Part shown: piece after piece, positions 36,728 to 46,705 of the stretch
Layout of the letters: every line of letters starts with the position of its first letter
How positions within the stretch are numbered: the first letter of the stretch is position 1
Source of the DNA: Cyclobacteriaceae bacterium
GTDB lineage: Bacteria; Bacteroidota; Bacteroidia; Cytophagales; Cyclobacteriaceae
Direction of reading: 5' to 3'
Assembly: GCA_024644875.1 (NCBI GenBank)
Contig: JAHEGY010000018.1
Coordinates: forward strand, 1 to 54,543
DNA length: 54,543 nt
The notes under the pieces: model-generated
Told to the model about the DNA's origin: nothing
Seen by the model: the letters and a program-made list of their open reading frames with translations, nothing else
Database searches by the model: none
Program-made: the position numbers and the translations under genes

Positions 36728-38230
36728 ATGGCACAAAAACCACGATTAAGTTTCTGGCAGATCTGGAATATGAGTTTTGGATTTCTTGGAATCCAATTTG
36801 GGTTTGCACTCCAAAATGCCAATGTAAGCCGTATTTTTCAAACACTCGGTGCTGATGTAGATGCTATACCTATTTTGTGGGTTGCAGCACCTGTAACGGG
36901 CCTAATTATTCAACCTATAATTGGTCATATGAGTGATAAAACCTGGGGAAAACTGGGCCGCAGAAGACCTTATTTCCTGGTTGGTGCGATATTGGCTTCT
37001 ATGGCATTGATAATTATGCCTAATTCACCTGCATTATGGGTCGCAGCGGGTATGTTGTGGATCATGGATGCTTCCATAAATATAAGTATGGAGCCATTCC
37101 GGGCCTTTGTGGGAGACATGTTGTCTAGTGAACAGAGAACAGCAGGATTCGCCATGCAAAGCTTTTTTATTGGTACAGGCGCAGTCATTGCTTCCGCCCT
37201 GCCCTATTTGCTGACAAATTTCTTTGGAATCGATAATACAGCACCGGAAATGATGATCCCGGATTCGGTAAAATATTCCTTCTATATCGGTGCATCCGTT
37301 TTCTTCCTGGCGGTACTATGGACAGTGATCTCATCAAAAGAATATAGCCCCGAGGAATTGGCTTCATTTGATCAAGGTACAGATATTGAATCCGGCAAGA
37401 AAGGCAACCAATCCGAAGCCACTACCTATCATAAAAAGATCAATTATTTCAGGAAAAGTCTGTTATGGATACTGACTGGTATTATAGGCAGCTATATCGT
37501 TTACCATTATACCCTCGATAAGGAGCTTTACGTACTGGGTGTGGGAGCTGTAGTATTTGGAATTATACAGTTATTGACCGGGATAATGTTAAATAATAAT
37601 CGAACCAATGGGATGACGGAGATCATCGAGGATCTCTTCCATATGCCAAAGACCATGCGGCAGCTTGCCGTGGTGCAATTCTTCTCCTGGTTTGCCTTGT
37701 TCGCTATGTGGATATATACCGTCCCCGCGGTAACAAGTCATATTTATGGCACTTCAGATGTCACTTCAGAAGCTTATAATGAAGGCGCCAACTGGGTAGG
37801 TGTTTTAATGAGTGTTTACAATGGATTCGCAGCCCTAATAGCCTTTATGCTACCTGTTATAGCAAAACGCACCAATCGTAAAGTAACACATTTGATCGCC
37901 CTCCTATTTGGCGGGTTTGGGTTGATGTCCTTTTATATATTCAAAAACCCCTATATGCTGATCATATCAGAAATAGGAATTGGATTTGCCTGGGCAAGTA
38001 TTCTATCAATGCCTTATGCTATTCTGACAGGATCATTACCATCAAATAAAATGGGCGTATATATGGGTATTTTCAATTTCTTTATCGTTATACCACAGAT
38101 CCTTGCAGCCAGCATATTGGGTTTTATAACAAAAGATTTATTTGGCGGAGAAGCCATTTATGCCCTTATGCTTGGAGGAATATCGATGATCATCGCCGGA
38201 TTTATCACACTGAAGGTGGATGATAAATAA
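36728..38230 (+). CDS. MFS sugar/cation symporter (GPH/SLC45-like)
   Basis: A 500-residue transporter with about 12 hydrophobic helices. The N-terminal signature is LSFWQIWNMSFGFLGIQFGF, followed by QNANVSRIFQTLGA. The MFS motif A-like loop GHMSDKTWGKLGRRRPYF lies at about 66-84. Helices such as FVIGTGAVIASALPYLL-like regions follow, with a central cytoplasmic loop near 210-240. This combination is typical of glycoside/sucrose-type proton symporters of Bacteroidota, often found near maltose or other sugar genes. Here the neighbours are an aldolase and a ROK kinase, so uptake and phosphorylation of a glucose- or maltose-type sugar is likely, though the sugar cannot be read from sequence. It is separated from fba by a strong terminator. 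Confidence 0.9.
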   Translation: MAQKPRLSFWQIWNMSFGFLGIQFGFALQNANVSRIFQTLGADVDAIPILWVAAPVTGLIIQPIIGHMSDKTWGKLGRRRPYFLVGAILASMALIIMPNSPALWVAAGMLWIMDASINISMEPFRAFVGDMLSSEQRTAGFAMQSFFIGTGAVIASALPYLLTNFFGIDNTAPEMMIPDSVKYSFYIGASVFFLAVLWTVISSKEYSPEELASFDQGTDIESGKKGNQSEATTYHKKINYFRKSLLWILTGIIGSYIVYHYTLDKELYVLGVGAVVFGIIQLLTGIMLNNNRTNGMTEIIEDLFHMPKTMRQLAVVQFFSWFALFAMWIYTVPAVTSHIYGTSDVTSEAYNEGANWVGVLMSVYNGFAALIAFMLPVIAKRTNRKVTHLIALLFGGFGLMSFYIFKNPYMLIISEIGIGFAWASILSMPYAILTGSLPSNKMGVYMGIFNFFIVIPQILAASILGFITKDLFGGEAIYALMLGGISMIIAGFITLKVDDK

Positions 38231-38238
38231 GGGAATAA

Positions 38239-38267
38239 AATCCTTTTAAGAAAATTCTTTAAGGATT
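38239..38267 (+). terminator. Possible weak terminator after the symporter
   Basis: AATCCTT (38239-38245) and AAGGATT (38261-38267) pair, with more imperfect A:T pairs inside, just after the symporter stop at 38230. There is no clear U-tract, so this is only a candidate. Confidence 0.4.
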
Positions 38268-38366
38268 GTGGTGACGTTTAGGATATTGATGTTCTGCAAA
38301 ATGTTGTTGATCCTTTCTGATGTGAAAAGAATTTAAATGATTAAAAAGTCACCTGGGACTCAATTT

Positions 38367-39911
38367 CTACTTTTCCTTTCCCACTGGATTTTGTTTTCTC
38401 GGCAACTTTTTATCCCTTTCTGCGGTAAGATAGACAAATGAAGCAACAATCACCGCCATTTGCTGCAGATCCGGGATCAGTAATCTTTCATAAGTATCCA
38501 TATTGGCATGCCATGTCCTTAAGTCGTAATCGATGGGATCCTGAATAAACTGAAATCCCGGCAATCCAACATCATCAAAAGCTCTGTGATCCGTTCCTGA
38601 AGTATTACGTATGGTAACCGTCGGATGGTCTATCATATCACTCAGCGGTTCAAACCATTGTTCAAAAACAGGTCTTAACATATCATTTTCCTGCAAATAA
38701 ATCCCTCTGATCCTCCCGGTGCCATTATCAATATTATAATAGGCAGATAAATTATCATAATCAGGGTGCAGTATACCTTCTTCTTTATTGGCAAAGTGAT
38801 TTTTTACATAGTTTCTCGATCCATATAACCCCTGCTCCTCACCGGACCACAGGGCTATTCTGATAGTTCGCTTAGGGGTATAACCAATGGCCTTTAAGAT
38901 TCGAACCGCTTCCATCATTACAATACACCCAGCAGCATTATCAACTGCACCTGTGCCAGCATGCCACGAATCCAGGTGCCCTCCCAGCATAACAAGTTCT
39001 GACCGAAGATCCTTATCTGCTCCCGTGATATCTCCTACCACATTAAAAGAATTAAGGTTGTCTTCATAGAAAGTGGTTTTGACTTCTGATTCCACACTTA
39101 CCTTGATGTCTTTTTCTATTAGTCTGGCCATAAGATCTGCATGTTCCGGCGCCATGTCTAATTGAGCAAAGGATATTTTTGCCTCTGGTTTATAAGCATC
39201 ACCACCTCCACTTGTTTTAAAGGTCCCATGCTTTCCTCTCGATCCTCTGATCAGTAAGGCAATACCTTCCTCATTTAGCAGTTCGGTGATTTTATTATTA
39301 AGGGCTCTCCTCGCACGATATTGAGCGATTCTCTCAGGTGAATATCTGCCGGACTGTCCAATTCTTTGTTTGGCTTCCTCATCAAGTTCCTCTTCGGTAT
39401 ATCTGATCGCCTCCGCTTCAAATGATGGTGAGGTATCTGCTGAGGATTTAAGAAGCACAATCTTACCTTTCAACTTCCCCTTATAAGGCTCAAGGTCTTC
39501 TTCAGAGGTTACATCAATTAATATCACCTCATCTGAAACCGCGCCATTCGTAGAACCAGTCCAGGCCTTAGGTATTGCAATAAATGGAAAATAATAGGGT
39601 TCTTTCATAGCTACATAACATTTCTCTACTTTCCATCCCTTGCCAAATTCTCCCCATTCCTCCATCATAGCATTATCCAACCCCCAGGTTTTTAGTCGCC
39701 TCACAGCCCATTCACCAGCTCGTCTGTGACCAGGGGAATTGGTAAGTCGTGGTCCAAATGCATCAGTCAGGTAAAACGCCAGGTCATTTACATTTGAGTT
39801 TTTAAGGCCTTCCTGACGAATCTTATGAATGATCTCAAGATCAATAACTTCCTGAGATTCTGATAAGGTAGAAATAAGAAAGGTCAGGACTATAAATAAA
39901 AAATATCTCAT
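38367..39911 (-). CDS. Exported M28-family zinc metallopeptidase with PA-type insert
   Basis: A 514-residue secreted or periplasmic aminopeptidase-like protein. ATG 39911 gives a signal peptide (MRYFLFIVLTFLISTLSESQ); a GTG 24 nt earlier is less likely. The N-terminal part (20-120) is followed by a PA-like insert (about 125-280), then the catalytic domain. Zinc ligands are visible in LGGHLDSWHAGTGAVDNAAG (His, Asp), ALWSGEEQGLYGSRNYV (catalytic Glu-Glu), YYNIDNGTGRI (Asp) and the late TSGTDHRAFDDVGLPGFQF (His). Members cleave dipeptides and small peptides. It is divergent from mtaB across about 260 bp and shows no T9SS sorting domain. Confidence 0.9.
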   Translation of the reverse strand: MRYFLFIVLTFLISTLSESQEVIDLEIIHKIRQEGLKNSNVNDLAFYLTDAFGPRLTNSPGHRRAGEWAVRRLKTWGLDNAMMEEWGEFGKGWKVEKCYVAMKEPYYFPFIAIPKAWTGSTNGAVSDEVILIDVTSEEDLEPYKGKLKGKIVLLKSSADTSPSFEAEAIRYTEEELDEEAKQRIGQSGRYSPERIAQYRARRALNNKITELLNEEGIALLIRGSRGKHGTFKTSGGGDAYKPEAKISFAQLDMAPEHADLMARLIEKDIKVSVESEVKTTFYEDNLNSFNVVGDITGADKDLRSELVMLGGHLDSWHAGTGAVDNAAGCIVMMEAVRILKAIGYTPKRTIRIALWSGEEQGLYGSRNYVKNHFANKEEGILHPDYDNLSAYYNIDNGTGRIRGIYLQENDMLRPVFEQWFEPLSDMIDHPTVTIRNTSGTDHRAFDDVGLPGFQFIQDPIDYDLRTWHANMDTYERLLIPDLQQMAVIVASFVYLTAERDKKLPRKQNPVGKEK

Positions 39912-40156
39912 AGGTAAAAAATTAAACGATACCACTTACAATTAAGATGCGATTTTACGCAGTAAAAAGGTAAATTACTAAAATCAATTCAAAAATTTAA
40001 AACCGAAAATTCCGGTCAAAATACTATTTTTAAAGATATAATTGGATCAGGATAAGCTTGATTTTGGGCCTATTGTAGATATAAGATAAAAGATATTTAT
40101 TGATACATGAATTCTTCTACAATTACATTTTATATATCCATAATAAAAGAATTGTT

Positions 40157-40164
40157 TATTTTTG
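40157..40164 (+). promoter_or_regulatory. Candidate -7 element of mtaB
   Basis: TATTTTTG matches TAnnTTTG and ends 6 bp before ATG 40171. A transcript starting the usual few bases downstream would begin at, or almost at, the start codon. No TTTG lies at the standard -33 spacing. Confidence 0.5.
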
Positions 40165-40170
40165 CGGGAT

Positions 40171-41532
40171 ATGAGAACAGTGGCATTCTATACTTTAGGC
40201 TGTAAGCTAAACTTCTCTGAGACTTCAACCATTTCCCGTTTATTTGAAAAGGAAGGTTTCAGGAAGGTTAACTTCGAGGATGGAGCAGATATTTATATTA
40301 TAAATACCTGCAGTGTTACCGATAATGCCGACAAGAAGTGCAGGAAGGTAGTGAAGGAAGCTCAAAAGGTTGCAAATGACCCTTATATCATTATGATGGG
40401 CTGTTACGCCCAGCTGAAACCTCAGGAAATTGCCACAATCCCTGGTGTGGATGCGGTATTGGGTGCTGCTGAAAAATTCAATATCTTTGATTATATAAAG
40501 GATTTCAAAAAAAAAGAAAAGCCGACAGTTCATGCCTCACCTATCAGTGAAGCCGACTCTTATCATCAGGCCTTTTCTATCAATGATCGAACACGGACGT
40601 TTTTAAAAGTACAGGATGGATGCGATTATTCTTGTGCATTCTGTACTATACCCCTGGCGAGGGGAAAAAGCAGGAGCGATACCATGGATAACATCCTTAA
40701 AAATGCAAGGGAAATTGCTTCAAAAGGTGTTAAAGAAATTGTTCTTACCGGTGTTAATACCGGGGATTATGGAATTCTTAAAAATAAACGTGAATCCCGG
40801 TTTATAGATTTGATTCGGGAACTTGATAAAATTGATGGTATCGAAAGATTCCGGATTTCATCCATCGAACCCAATTTACTTACGGATGAGATAATCGATT
40901 TCGTTTCAAAATCTGAGCGTTTTGTTCCTCACTTTCATATTCCCCTTCAATCAGGATCAAATAAGATCCTGAAATTGATGAGGAGACGATATTTAAGAGA
41001 ATTGTACCTGGACAGGATTACTAAGATCCGGGAGCTTATGCCATTTGCCTGTATTGGCGTTGACGTGATCGTAGGTTTCCCCGGTGAGACTGATGAAGAT
41101 TTCAAGTCTAGTTACGAGTTTATAAATGAACTTGAAGTATCCTATTTACATGTATTTACCTACTCTGAACGTGCAAATACTATTGCGGTAGACATGCCAG
41201 GATCAGTACCCCTTAAGTTACGTAATGAAAGATCTAAAATGTTGCGAAACCTTTCATTCAAGAAAAGGCATAGGTTCTATAATGATAATCTGGGAAGAAA
41301 TGAGGTTGTACTTTTTGAACACGATATTGAGAATGGAAGGATGCATGGATTCACAGATAATTATATCCGCGTGGTGGCTAATTATGATCCTATTCTGATA
41401 AATGAAACACTTCCTGTTAAGCTCAGGGAAATCAATTCAAACAGACTGGTTGAGGTTGAAGAAATTTTTAAGGAACCGCAACGGAAAAATCTGACAAATT
41501 ACCTGAATGAACTAAGTTTATTCAAATCGTAA
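40171..41532 (+). CDS. mtaB: tRNA t6A37 methylthiotransferase MtaB
   Basis: A 453-residue radical-SAM enzyme that adds a methylthio group to N6-threonylcarbamoyladenosine at position 37 of tRNAs reading ANN codons. ATG 40171 is chosen over an in-frame TTG 9 nt earlier. The N-terminal UPF0004 domain holds three cluster-binding Cys in [23 protein letters not shown] and [10 protein letters not shown]. The radical-SAM domain has [13 protein letters not shown] (CxxxCxxC) and [15 protein letters not shown]. The C-terminal TRAM-type domain (about 375-440) binds tRNA. The TLGCKLN form and the lack of MiaB-specific features favour MtaB over MiaB or RimO. Its last 15 bp overlap the convergent ABC permease gene. 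Confidence 0.93.
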   Translation: MRTVAFYTLGCKLNFSETSTISRLFEKEGFRKVNFEDGADIYIINTCSVTDNADKKCRKVVKEAQKVANDPYIIMMGCYAQLKPQEIATIPGVDAVLGAAEKFNIFDYIKDFKKKEKPTVHASPISEADSYHQAFSINDRTRTFLKVQDGCDYSCAFCTIPLARGKSRSDTMDNILKNAREIASKGVKEIVLTGVNTGDYGILKNKRESRFIDLIRELDKIDGIERFRISSIEPNLLTDEIIDFVSKSERFVPHFHIPLQSGSNKILKLMRRRYLRELYLDRITKIRELMPFACIGVDVIVGFPGETDEDFKSSYEFINELEVSYLHVFTYSERANTIAVDMPGSVPLKLRNERSKMLRNLSFKKRHRFYNDNLGRNEVVLFEHDIENGRMHGFTDNYIRVVANYDPILINETLPVKLREINSNRLVEVEEIFKEPQRKNLTNYLNELSLFKS

Positions 41533-42765
41533 AGCCTCGATCGGGTCCAGTTTGGAAGCCTTGAAAGCAGGATAGGTACCTGAAATCAATCCCACAGCAA
41601 TACAGATAGCAAATCCTACAAATACCCATAACCAGGGAACAATAAAGGCCCCGCCGGCACTTATAAGGTTAGATATTAGATTCCCAATGGCAATACCAAG
41701 AATTACCCCTCCTATACCACCAAATATGCAGATCACAATGGCTTCTATTAAAAACTGCTCTCTGATCTTTCTGGGATTGGCTCCTATCGCCTTCCGAATA
41801 CCAATTTCACGCGTACGCTCTGTGACGGAAACTAACATGATATTCATTAATCCCACTGATGCTCCAAGTAATGTTATAAAACCTATTATGAACCCGCCAA
41901 TTCTCAGGTAGGAGCTTATATTTTCGAGTTCCTCTTCCAGGGTGAGGTTTCTGGATATCTCAAATGAGTTTTCCTGTCCTATAGGATCCTGGCGGATAGT
42001 CCTCATTAATCCCGTTGCCTGGCCCTGGGTAAATTCCATCTGTTCCGGGTTATCAACCCCAACATTTATGTAATAACTGAAGTTAGTCCAGCCAGTATTG
42101 AGACGGATAGCACTCTCAATAGGTATGATAACAGACCTGTCAGATCCACTATCTCCCCCAAGGGCACCTTCTTTCTTTAATATTCCGACTACTTTATATT
42201 TATTACCGAAACATGCAATCTCTTTATCCAGGGGATTTTCATTCGCATCAAACAACTTTTCAATCACCTGATTTCCAATCAATGCAACGGGTCTACCAAA
42301 TTTTACTTCATAGGAGGAAAAGTTCCTGCCAGTTTCAATATTATATCCCTGCAGGTTCAGATAGTTTTCATTGGCCCCTACAATTCTTATGTTGGGATCT
42401 GTTTTTTTAGAAAGTCTTTTTACCTCAGCATTCCATGAAACATAAGTGGAAACACTGACGGCTTGAGAATATTTAAATAGGTTTTTAAATCTCTTTACTT
42501 CAAAGTACTGTAATGGTTCATACTTTTTCTCTTCAACTCCGCTTCTATTACGTCCCCTGTCTGTCCGTTTTGAACGGATCTCAAAGGAATTAGCACCTAG
42601 ATTCGAAAAGCTACTATTTATAGAGGCCTTCATGCTATCAATGGCCGTAAGAATACCTACCAGGGATGTTATTCCTATGGCAATAATCAACGCTGTCAGG
42701 ATAGAACGTAATAAATTGGCTGAAATCGACCTTAATCCTTCTGAGATATTTACTAAAAGATTCAT
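41518..42765 (-). CDS. MacB-type ABC transporter permease
   Basis: A 415-residue permease with the same plan as the pair at 9429 and 10715: one N-terminal helix ([20 protein letters not shown], about 19-38), a periplasmic MacB_PCD domain, then three C-terminal helices with [20 protein letters not shown] and [20 protein letters not shown]. It ends [17 protein letters not shown]. There is no ATP-binding or fusion-protein gene beside it, so the partner ATPase must be elsewhere. Sequence similarity to the other two permeases is at the family level only. It overlaps mtaB tail to tail by 15 bp. Confidence 0.9.
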   Translation of the reverse strand: MNLLVNISEGLRSISANLLRSILTALIIAIGITSLVGILTAIDSMKASINSSFSNLGANSFEIRSKRTDRGRNRSGVEEKKYEPLQYFEVKRFKNLFKYSQAVSVSTYVSWNAEVKRLSKKTDPNIRIVGANENYLNLQGYNIETGRNFSSYEVKFGRPVALIGNQVIEKLFDANENPLDKEIACFGNKYKVVGILKKEGALGGDSGSDRSVIIPIESAIRLNTGWTNFSYYINVGVDNPEQMEFTQGQATGLMRTIRQDPIGQENSFEISRNLTLEEELENISSYLRIGGFIIGFITLLGASVGLMNIMLVSVTERTREIGIRKAIGANPRKIREQFLIEAIVICIFGGIGGVILGIAIGNLISNLISAGGAFIVPWLWVFVGFAICIAVGLISGTYPAFKASKLDPIEALRFE

Positions 42766-42865
42766 GAAAGCATACTTTTTATAAAGATAAATATACTTGG
42801 CAATCTTTATTCAATTAAGTAATATTACTCCAATGTAGAATAATTTATATGAAAGGTAATATAAG

Positions 42866-44140
42866 ATGGTAAAACTCTCCAGGCTGGTTCTGATGTTGTG
42901 CATTTCACTAATTATTGGGATGCATACTTCTGAGGCTGCATATGTATTGATACCCATGGATAACAGTCAGTCAAACCATTTGAAAGCATATGGGATTGCC
43001 TATTGGACATTGCAAAATGAAGTAGAGATCGACTGGCTCCTCAATTACCGTGGAGGAAGTTTTATGGTCAAATATTTACAAAAGATCGAAAATGAGTTGA
43101 TCATTCGGGGTGTGGCTTTTACTGTAATATCAGATGCACAATACAATCAAATATTGAATGAAATATCAAGTCCCTCCTCCAATACCGATGTGATGAAGTT
43201 GGAAAAAGCACCCCGGATTGCTGTTTATTCTCCAAAAAGCAATCAACCCTGGGATGATGCTGTTACCCTGGTATTGACCTATGCCGAAATACCTTATGAT
43301 GTTATTTTTGATGATGAAGTCATGTATGATGAGCTACTCAAATATGACTGGCTACATCTCCATCATGAAGATTTCACCGGGCAGTATGGGAAATTTTATC
43401 GAAATTACCGGAACTTCCCTTGGTATATACAGCAGCAACAGGAATTTGAAGCCAGTGCAAGGAAACATGGTTTTCAAAAAGTCTCCCAGTTGAAACTGGC
43501 CATTGTTAAGAAAATAAAATTGTATGTGATAGGTGGTGGATTTTTGTTTGCCATGTGTTCAGCTACAGATACCTTTGACATTGCCCTTTCTGCGGATGGT
43601 GTTGACATTTGTGAATACATGTACGATGGTGATCCGGCTGATCCGGCAGCACAGAAAAAACTGGTTTACGATAATACCCTGGCATTTCAGGATTTCAAAC
43701 TCGTGCGGGATCCACTTGAATACGAATTCTCTAACATAGATCAGAACGCACCGGAAAGAAATATCATAGCTGAAAATGATTTTTTTACGCTTTTCGAGTT
43801 TTCCGCCAAATGGGATCCCATTCCTACCATGCTGACACAAAATCATGAAAAAATAGTGAAGGGTTTCATGGGACAGACAACAGCTTACAAAAAGAGTCTT
43901 ATAAAGCCTGAAGTGGTGATAATGGGTGAAAACAAAGACCTGAACGAAGCTAAATATCTTCATGGGATCCAGGGTAAAGGATTTTTTACTTTCTATGGCG
44001 GACATGATCCGGAAGACTACCAGCATATTGTGGGAGAGGCCCCAACAGATTTAAACCTTCACCCGAATTCACCCGGTTACCGGTTAATTCTCAATAACAT
44101 TCTCTTTCCTGCTGCCAAGAAAAAGAAGCAGAAAACCTGA
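42866..44140 (+). CDS. Conserved exported protein often labelled asparagine synthetase B; function unproven
   Basis: A 424-residue protein with a signal peptide (about 1-24, ending TSEAA), so it should leave the cytoplasm. I recall close homologues across Bacteroidota that carry the label asparagine synthetase B. The sequence shows neither the N-terminal Cys2 glutaminase nor the SGGLDS-type pyrophosphatase loop of AsnB. Instead it has a likely Rossmann-like or GATase1-like core: RIAVYSPKSNQPWDDAVTL (about 112-131), a Trp/His-rich segment (YDWLHLHHEDFTGQYGKF, about 158-175) and a possible nucleophile elbow GGGFLFAMCSATD (about 230-242). Later segments are KGFMGQTTAYKKS and FTFYGGHDPEDYQH. It ends in AAKKKKQKT. 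It is followed 12 bp later by trmJ. Confidence 0.8.
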   Translation: MVKLSRLVLMLCISLIIGMHTSEAAYVLIPMDNSQSNHLKAYGIAYWTLQNEVEIDWLLNYRGGSFMVKYLQKIENELIIRGVAFTVISDAQYNQILNEISSPSSNTDVMKLEKAPRIAVYSPKSNQPWDDAVTLVLTYAEIPYDVIFDDEVMYDELLKYDWLHLHHEDFTGQYGKFYRNYRNFPWYIQQQQEFEASARKHGFQKVSQLKLAIVKKIKLYVIGGGFLFAMCSATDTFDIALSADGVDICEYMYDGDPADPAAQKKLVYDNTLAFQDFKLVRDPLEYEFSNIDQNAPERNIIAENDFFTLFEFSAKWDPIPTMLTQNHEKIVKGFMGQTTAYKKSLIKPEVVIMGENKDLNEAKYLHGIQGKGFFTFYGGHDPEDYQHIVGEAPTDLNLHPNSPGYRLILNNILFPAAKKKKQKT

Positions 44141-44152
44141 TAGCTTTCGCAA

Positions 44153-44860
44153 ATGAAAATTTCTTTCATATTGGTGGAGCCAGCCGTGCCAGAAAATATC
44201 GGCGCTTCTGCAAGGGCAATCAAAACGATGGGGTTCAAAGATCTGTGCCTTGTAAAATCCTCCTCCGTTCATCTTGACAAAAAATCGAAAATTCTGGCCC
44301 ATGGATCAGTGGATGTACTTGAGAATGCAAAAGTATATAAGCACTTTGATCATATGGTATCTGAATTCGATTTCCTTATTGCCACTTCCGCTAAACGAAG
44401 AAGGACCAATGAGAATTATATAGAGGGTGAAAATTTAGTTGATTTTTTAAAGCAGCGTGAGGGAAATTTAAACCGGATTGGGATAGTATTTGGCCGTGAA
44501 GAGTCGGGTCTGACCAATGATGAGATCAGGAAATGCGATCTTATAACTTATGTTCCAATTGCTAATCCTTATCCCTCATTGAACCTATCACAGGCTGTGA
44601 TGATTTATGCTTATTTACTGTCGGTGGTTTTAAGGGTTGAATCAGCACCAGAGGCTGAAAAAAACATGGATAAAGTAAGTCAAGAAGAAAGCTTATCAGC
44701 GCTTAAAAGGAAAGTGAAAAACCTGCTTGAAGAGATAGAAATAAAGCAGTCGCATATCATTGGACCGAGGATCATGGAGAGACTCACTTATCTGAAGAAA
44801 GAGGATATATCTCTGCTGCATTCCACCTGTAATTCAATGCTTGAAAAGATGAAGAGCTAA
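44153..44860 (+). CDS. trmJ: tRNA 2'-O-methyltransferase of the TrmJ/SpoU family
   Basis: A 235-residue SPOUT-fold methyltransferase. The three SpoU motifs are present: motif 1 VEPAVPENIGASARAIKTMG, motif 2 IGIVFGREESGLTNDEI, and motif 3 YVPIANPYPSLNLSQAVMIY. Together they build the knotted SAM site. The opening EPAVPENIG and the C-terminal helical extension (from about 165) match TrmJ, which methylates the 2'-OH of residue 32 in the anticodon loop of some tRNAs. It starts 12 bp after the conserved exported protein gene. It converges on the porin gene, with 6 bp between stops. Confidence 0.9.
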   Translation: MKISFILVEPAVPENIGASARAIKTMGFKDLCLVKSSSVHLDKKSKILAHGSVDVLENAKVYKHFDHMVSEFDFLIATSAKRRRTNENYIEGENLVDFLKQREGNLNRIGIVFGREESGLTNDEIRKCDLITYVPIANPYPSLNLSQAVMIYAYLLSVVLRVESAPEAEKNMDKVSQEESLSALKRKVKNLLEEIEIKQSHIIGPRIMERLTYLKKEDISLLHSTCNSMLEKMKS

Positions 44861-44866
44861 AATTCT

Positions 44867-46705
44867 TTAATCATAAAACATCCAGCTGAGGCCAAGATCG
44901 AGACCTTTCGGCTGACCAGGATAATAGGGCGTTGCAAAATAGCCTCGTCCAGCTTTTTGATTTATATACGCGTATTTAAGAAATAACCGAACAGTTTTAA
45001 TCTTAATATTTACAAAAACATTAGCCAAAAAATAACTGGGTAATTCAAAATCATTCTGCAAATAAAACTGCTGTGTAACAGGATCATATCCATCAGCAAA
45101 GTAATTACTCTGATAATGACCATTTACACCAATAGACATCAATAACTTCTCGTTGAACATGAACCTTGAGTAGTAAATACTGGAGTTTACAAATATTGGC
45201 GGGATCCTGAAAACATCCCTCGCTTCTTCATCGCCTGACTTAAAAGTATAGATAAACTGGTTGTCCCAATGCAGGTATTTACCAAATTGAAAATTGAGAT
45301 CAATACCCGGAGAATAAAGCTGAGCAAATCCGGAAGCTTGTTTGGGCATTTTATCAGGACCAAAGTATATATAATTCTTAAGCATAGAAAGATTTAAGAA
45401 CGGCCTGATGGCTATTTTCTTTAAGGGTATCTTGAATAATGCCCTGATATTATCTGACTGGACTGATCCAAAACTATTATACCATTCATAATGATTGCTG
45501 AAATATCTTTCATGTATAAATCCGGGATCATACATCATCCGCTGATAAGACAATTCCCAGAATCGATTTTCATAAACACCCCTTATCTTATGATTCCCAT
45601 TATTCAACAAAAGTTCCCCTTCAACCATGAGATAATAGGAGCTGTCATTGTCATATCGTAAACTACCTCCAACATAACCTTCAGTTTTGTTTTCCACATC
45701 AGTCAGGTAGTTCTGATAGAACCTAACCTGGCGATAACGATAGAAAGCATTGTAAAATGCCTTTTTCCAATCACCCTTCACACCCGCCTCATTGGTTATA
45801 TCATTTATCTTATTTTTATTCCATGTTTCAGTAGTATTAAACAGGATTCGGTCATAGAATTCCTGATTCGTAGAGACCTGCGGATCTGAAAAATAATTTG
45901 TAATCAGGGAAGAATAAAATTCATTATAAATGGCAAAAGCAGGATTCAGCTGGTATTGTTGATATAAATAGTACTTTACATTCAACTCGGAACTGCTTAC
46001 CTCCTCCAGGTTAACCTCAGCATTATCGTTGAAAAAATCATTATTATTCTGAAATCCCGTTGTATCAACTCCCCCACTTTCAGCAACCTTATGATTCATT
46101 CTGGTATATGCCCCAAGTGCAAAATAGTTACTATCAGGAGTCCAATAGTACATGTAAAAATTATATGATAAGCCCCTTACCGCATTATCTCCTCTTCCGG
46201 TACTGCTGATCTGTTTATCCATCGTATGCCATAAAAGATTGAATCCAAAATTCCAGTTGGGTTTTATATTCTGACTGAAGGATATATCTGTAATATTTCT
46301 ATTTCCTGATCCGAAAACTACATATAAATCAGTGTGGGGAGAACGTGTATCGAACAATTTGATATCTTCTACAGGTAATCCAAACATAGAATAAGTGTAA
46401 TATCCGGAGGTCTTCCCAATGATTGAGGGAGGTTTGTAAAACATTGGTTTTGTGGAGGTCCCAGAAAGGCCCAAGTCCTGTAATTTGTATCTATTTTTTT
46501 CCATAGGTGAAAATCGCTCAAACCCAGTTATTGTTGTATCAGGATGGGAGGAAACATTCCTGTTGAACTTTATATCTTTAAGGTATTTGAAATTTGTGGT
46601 GGTAGCGTCATATACGGTTTGAGTAGAATCATCCAGAATCTGGGAGAACAGGTTGCTCGCAATCAATAGCATTAAAAAACTCAGGAAAAATAGTTTCTTG
46701 CTCAC
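44867..46705 (-). CDS. Outer-membrane porin of the Porin_10 type
   Basis: A 612-residue outer-membrane barrel with a signal peptide (MSKKLFFLSFLMLLIASNLF, cut near SQI). The family pattern is the N-terminal plug-like stretch with TSGYYTYSMFGLP and HTDLYVVFGSGNRN, then many amphipathic beta-strands alternating with Asn- and Asp-rich loops. It ends in a short aromatic segment (GLDLGLSWMFYD). Such proteins are called putative porins in Bacteroidota; substrate and pore type are unknown. It starts one base after the lpxK stop, so the two are probably co-transcribed, linking lipid A synthesis and an outer-membrane barrel. Confidence 0.85.
   Translation of the reverse strand: MSKKLFFLSFLMLLIASNLFSQILDDSTQTVYDATTTNFKYLKDIKFNRNVSSHPDTTITGFERFSPMEKNRYKLQDLGLSGTSTKPMFYKPPSIIGKTSGYYTYSMFGLPVEDIKLFDTRSPHTDLYVVFGSGNRNITDISFSQNIKPNWNFGFNLLWHTMDKQISSTGRGDNAVRGLSYNFYMYYWTPDSNYFALGAYTRMNHKVAESGGVDTTGFQNNNDFFNDNAEVNLEEVSSSELNVKYYLYQQYQLNPAFAIYNEFYSSLITNYFSDPQVSTNQEFYDRILFNTTETWNKNKINDITNEAGVKGDWKKAFYNAFYRYRQVRFYQNYLTDVENKTEGYVGGSLRYDNDSSYYLMVEGELLLNNGNHKIRGVYENRFWELSYQRMMYDPGFIHERYFSNHYEWYNSFGSVQSDNIRALFKIPLKKIAIRPFLNLSMLKNYIYFGPDKMPKQASGFAQLYSPGIDLNFQFGKYLHWDNQFIYTFKSGDEEARDVFRIPPIFVNSSIYYSRFMFNEKLLMSIGVNGHYQSNYFADGYDPVTQQFYLQNDFELPSYFLANVFVNIKIKTVRLFLKYAYINQKAGRGYFATPYYPGQPKGLDLGLSWMFYD

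Noticed and set aside
38239-38267. The inverted repeat after the symporter as a possible attachment site or IS remnant.
   Set aside because: No target duplication or transposase remnant. A weak terminator is enough to explain it.
41518-42765. The lone MacB-type permease as a lipoprotein-sorting LolC/E subunit.
   Set aside because: The periplasmic domain and FtsX motif fit the MacB class generally. Nothing in the sequence or neighbourhood specifically marks LolC or LolE.
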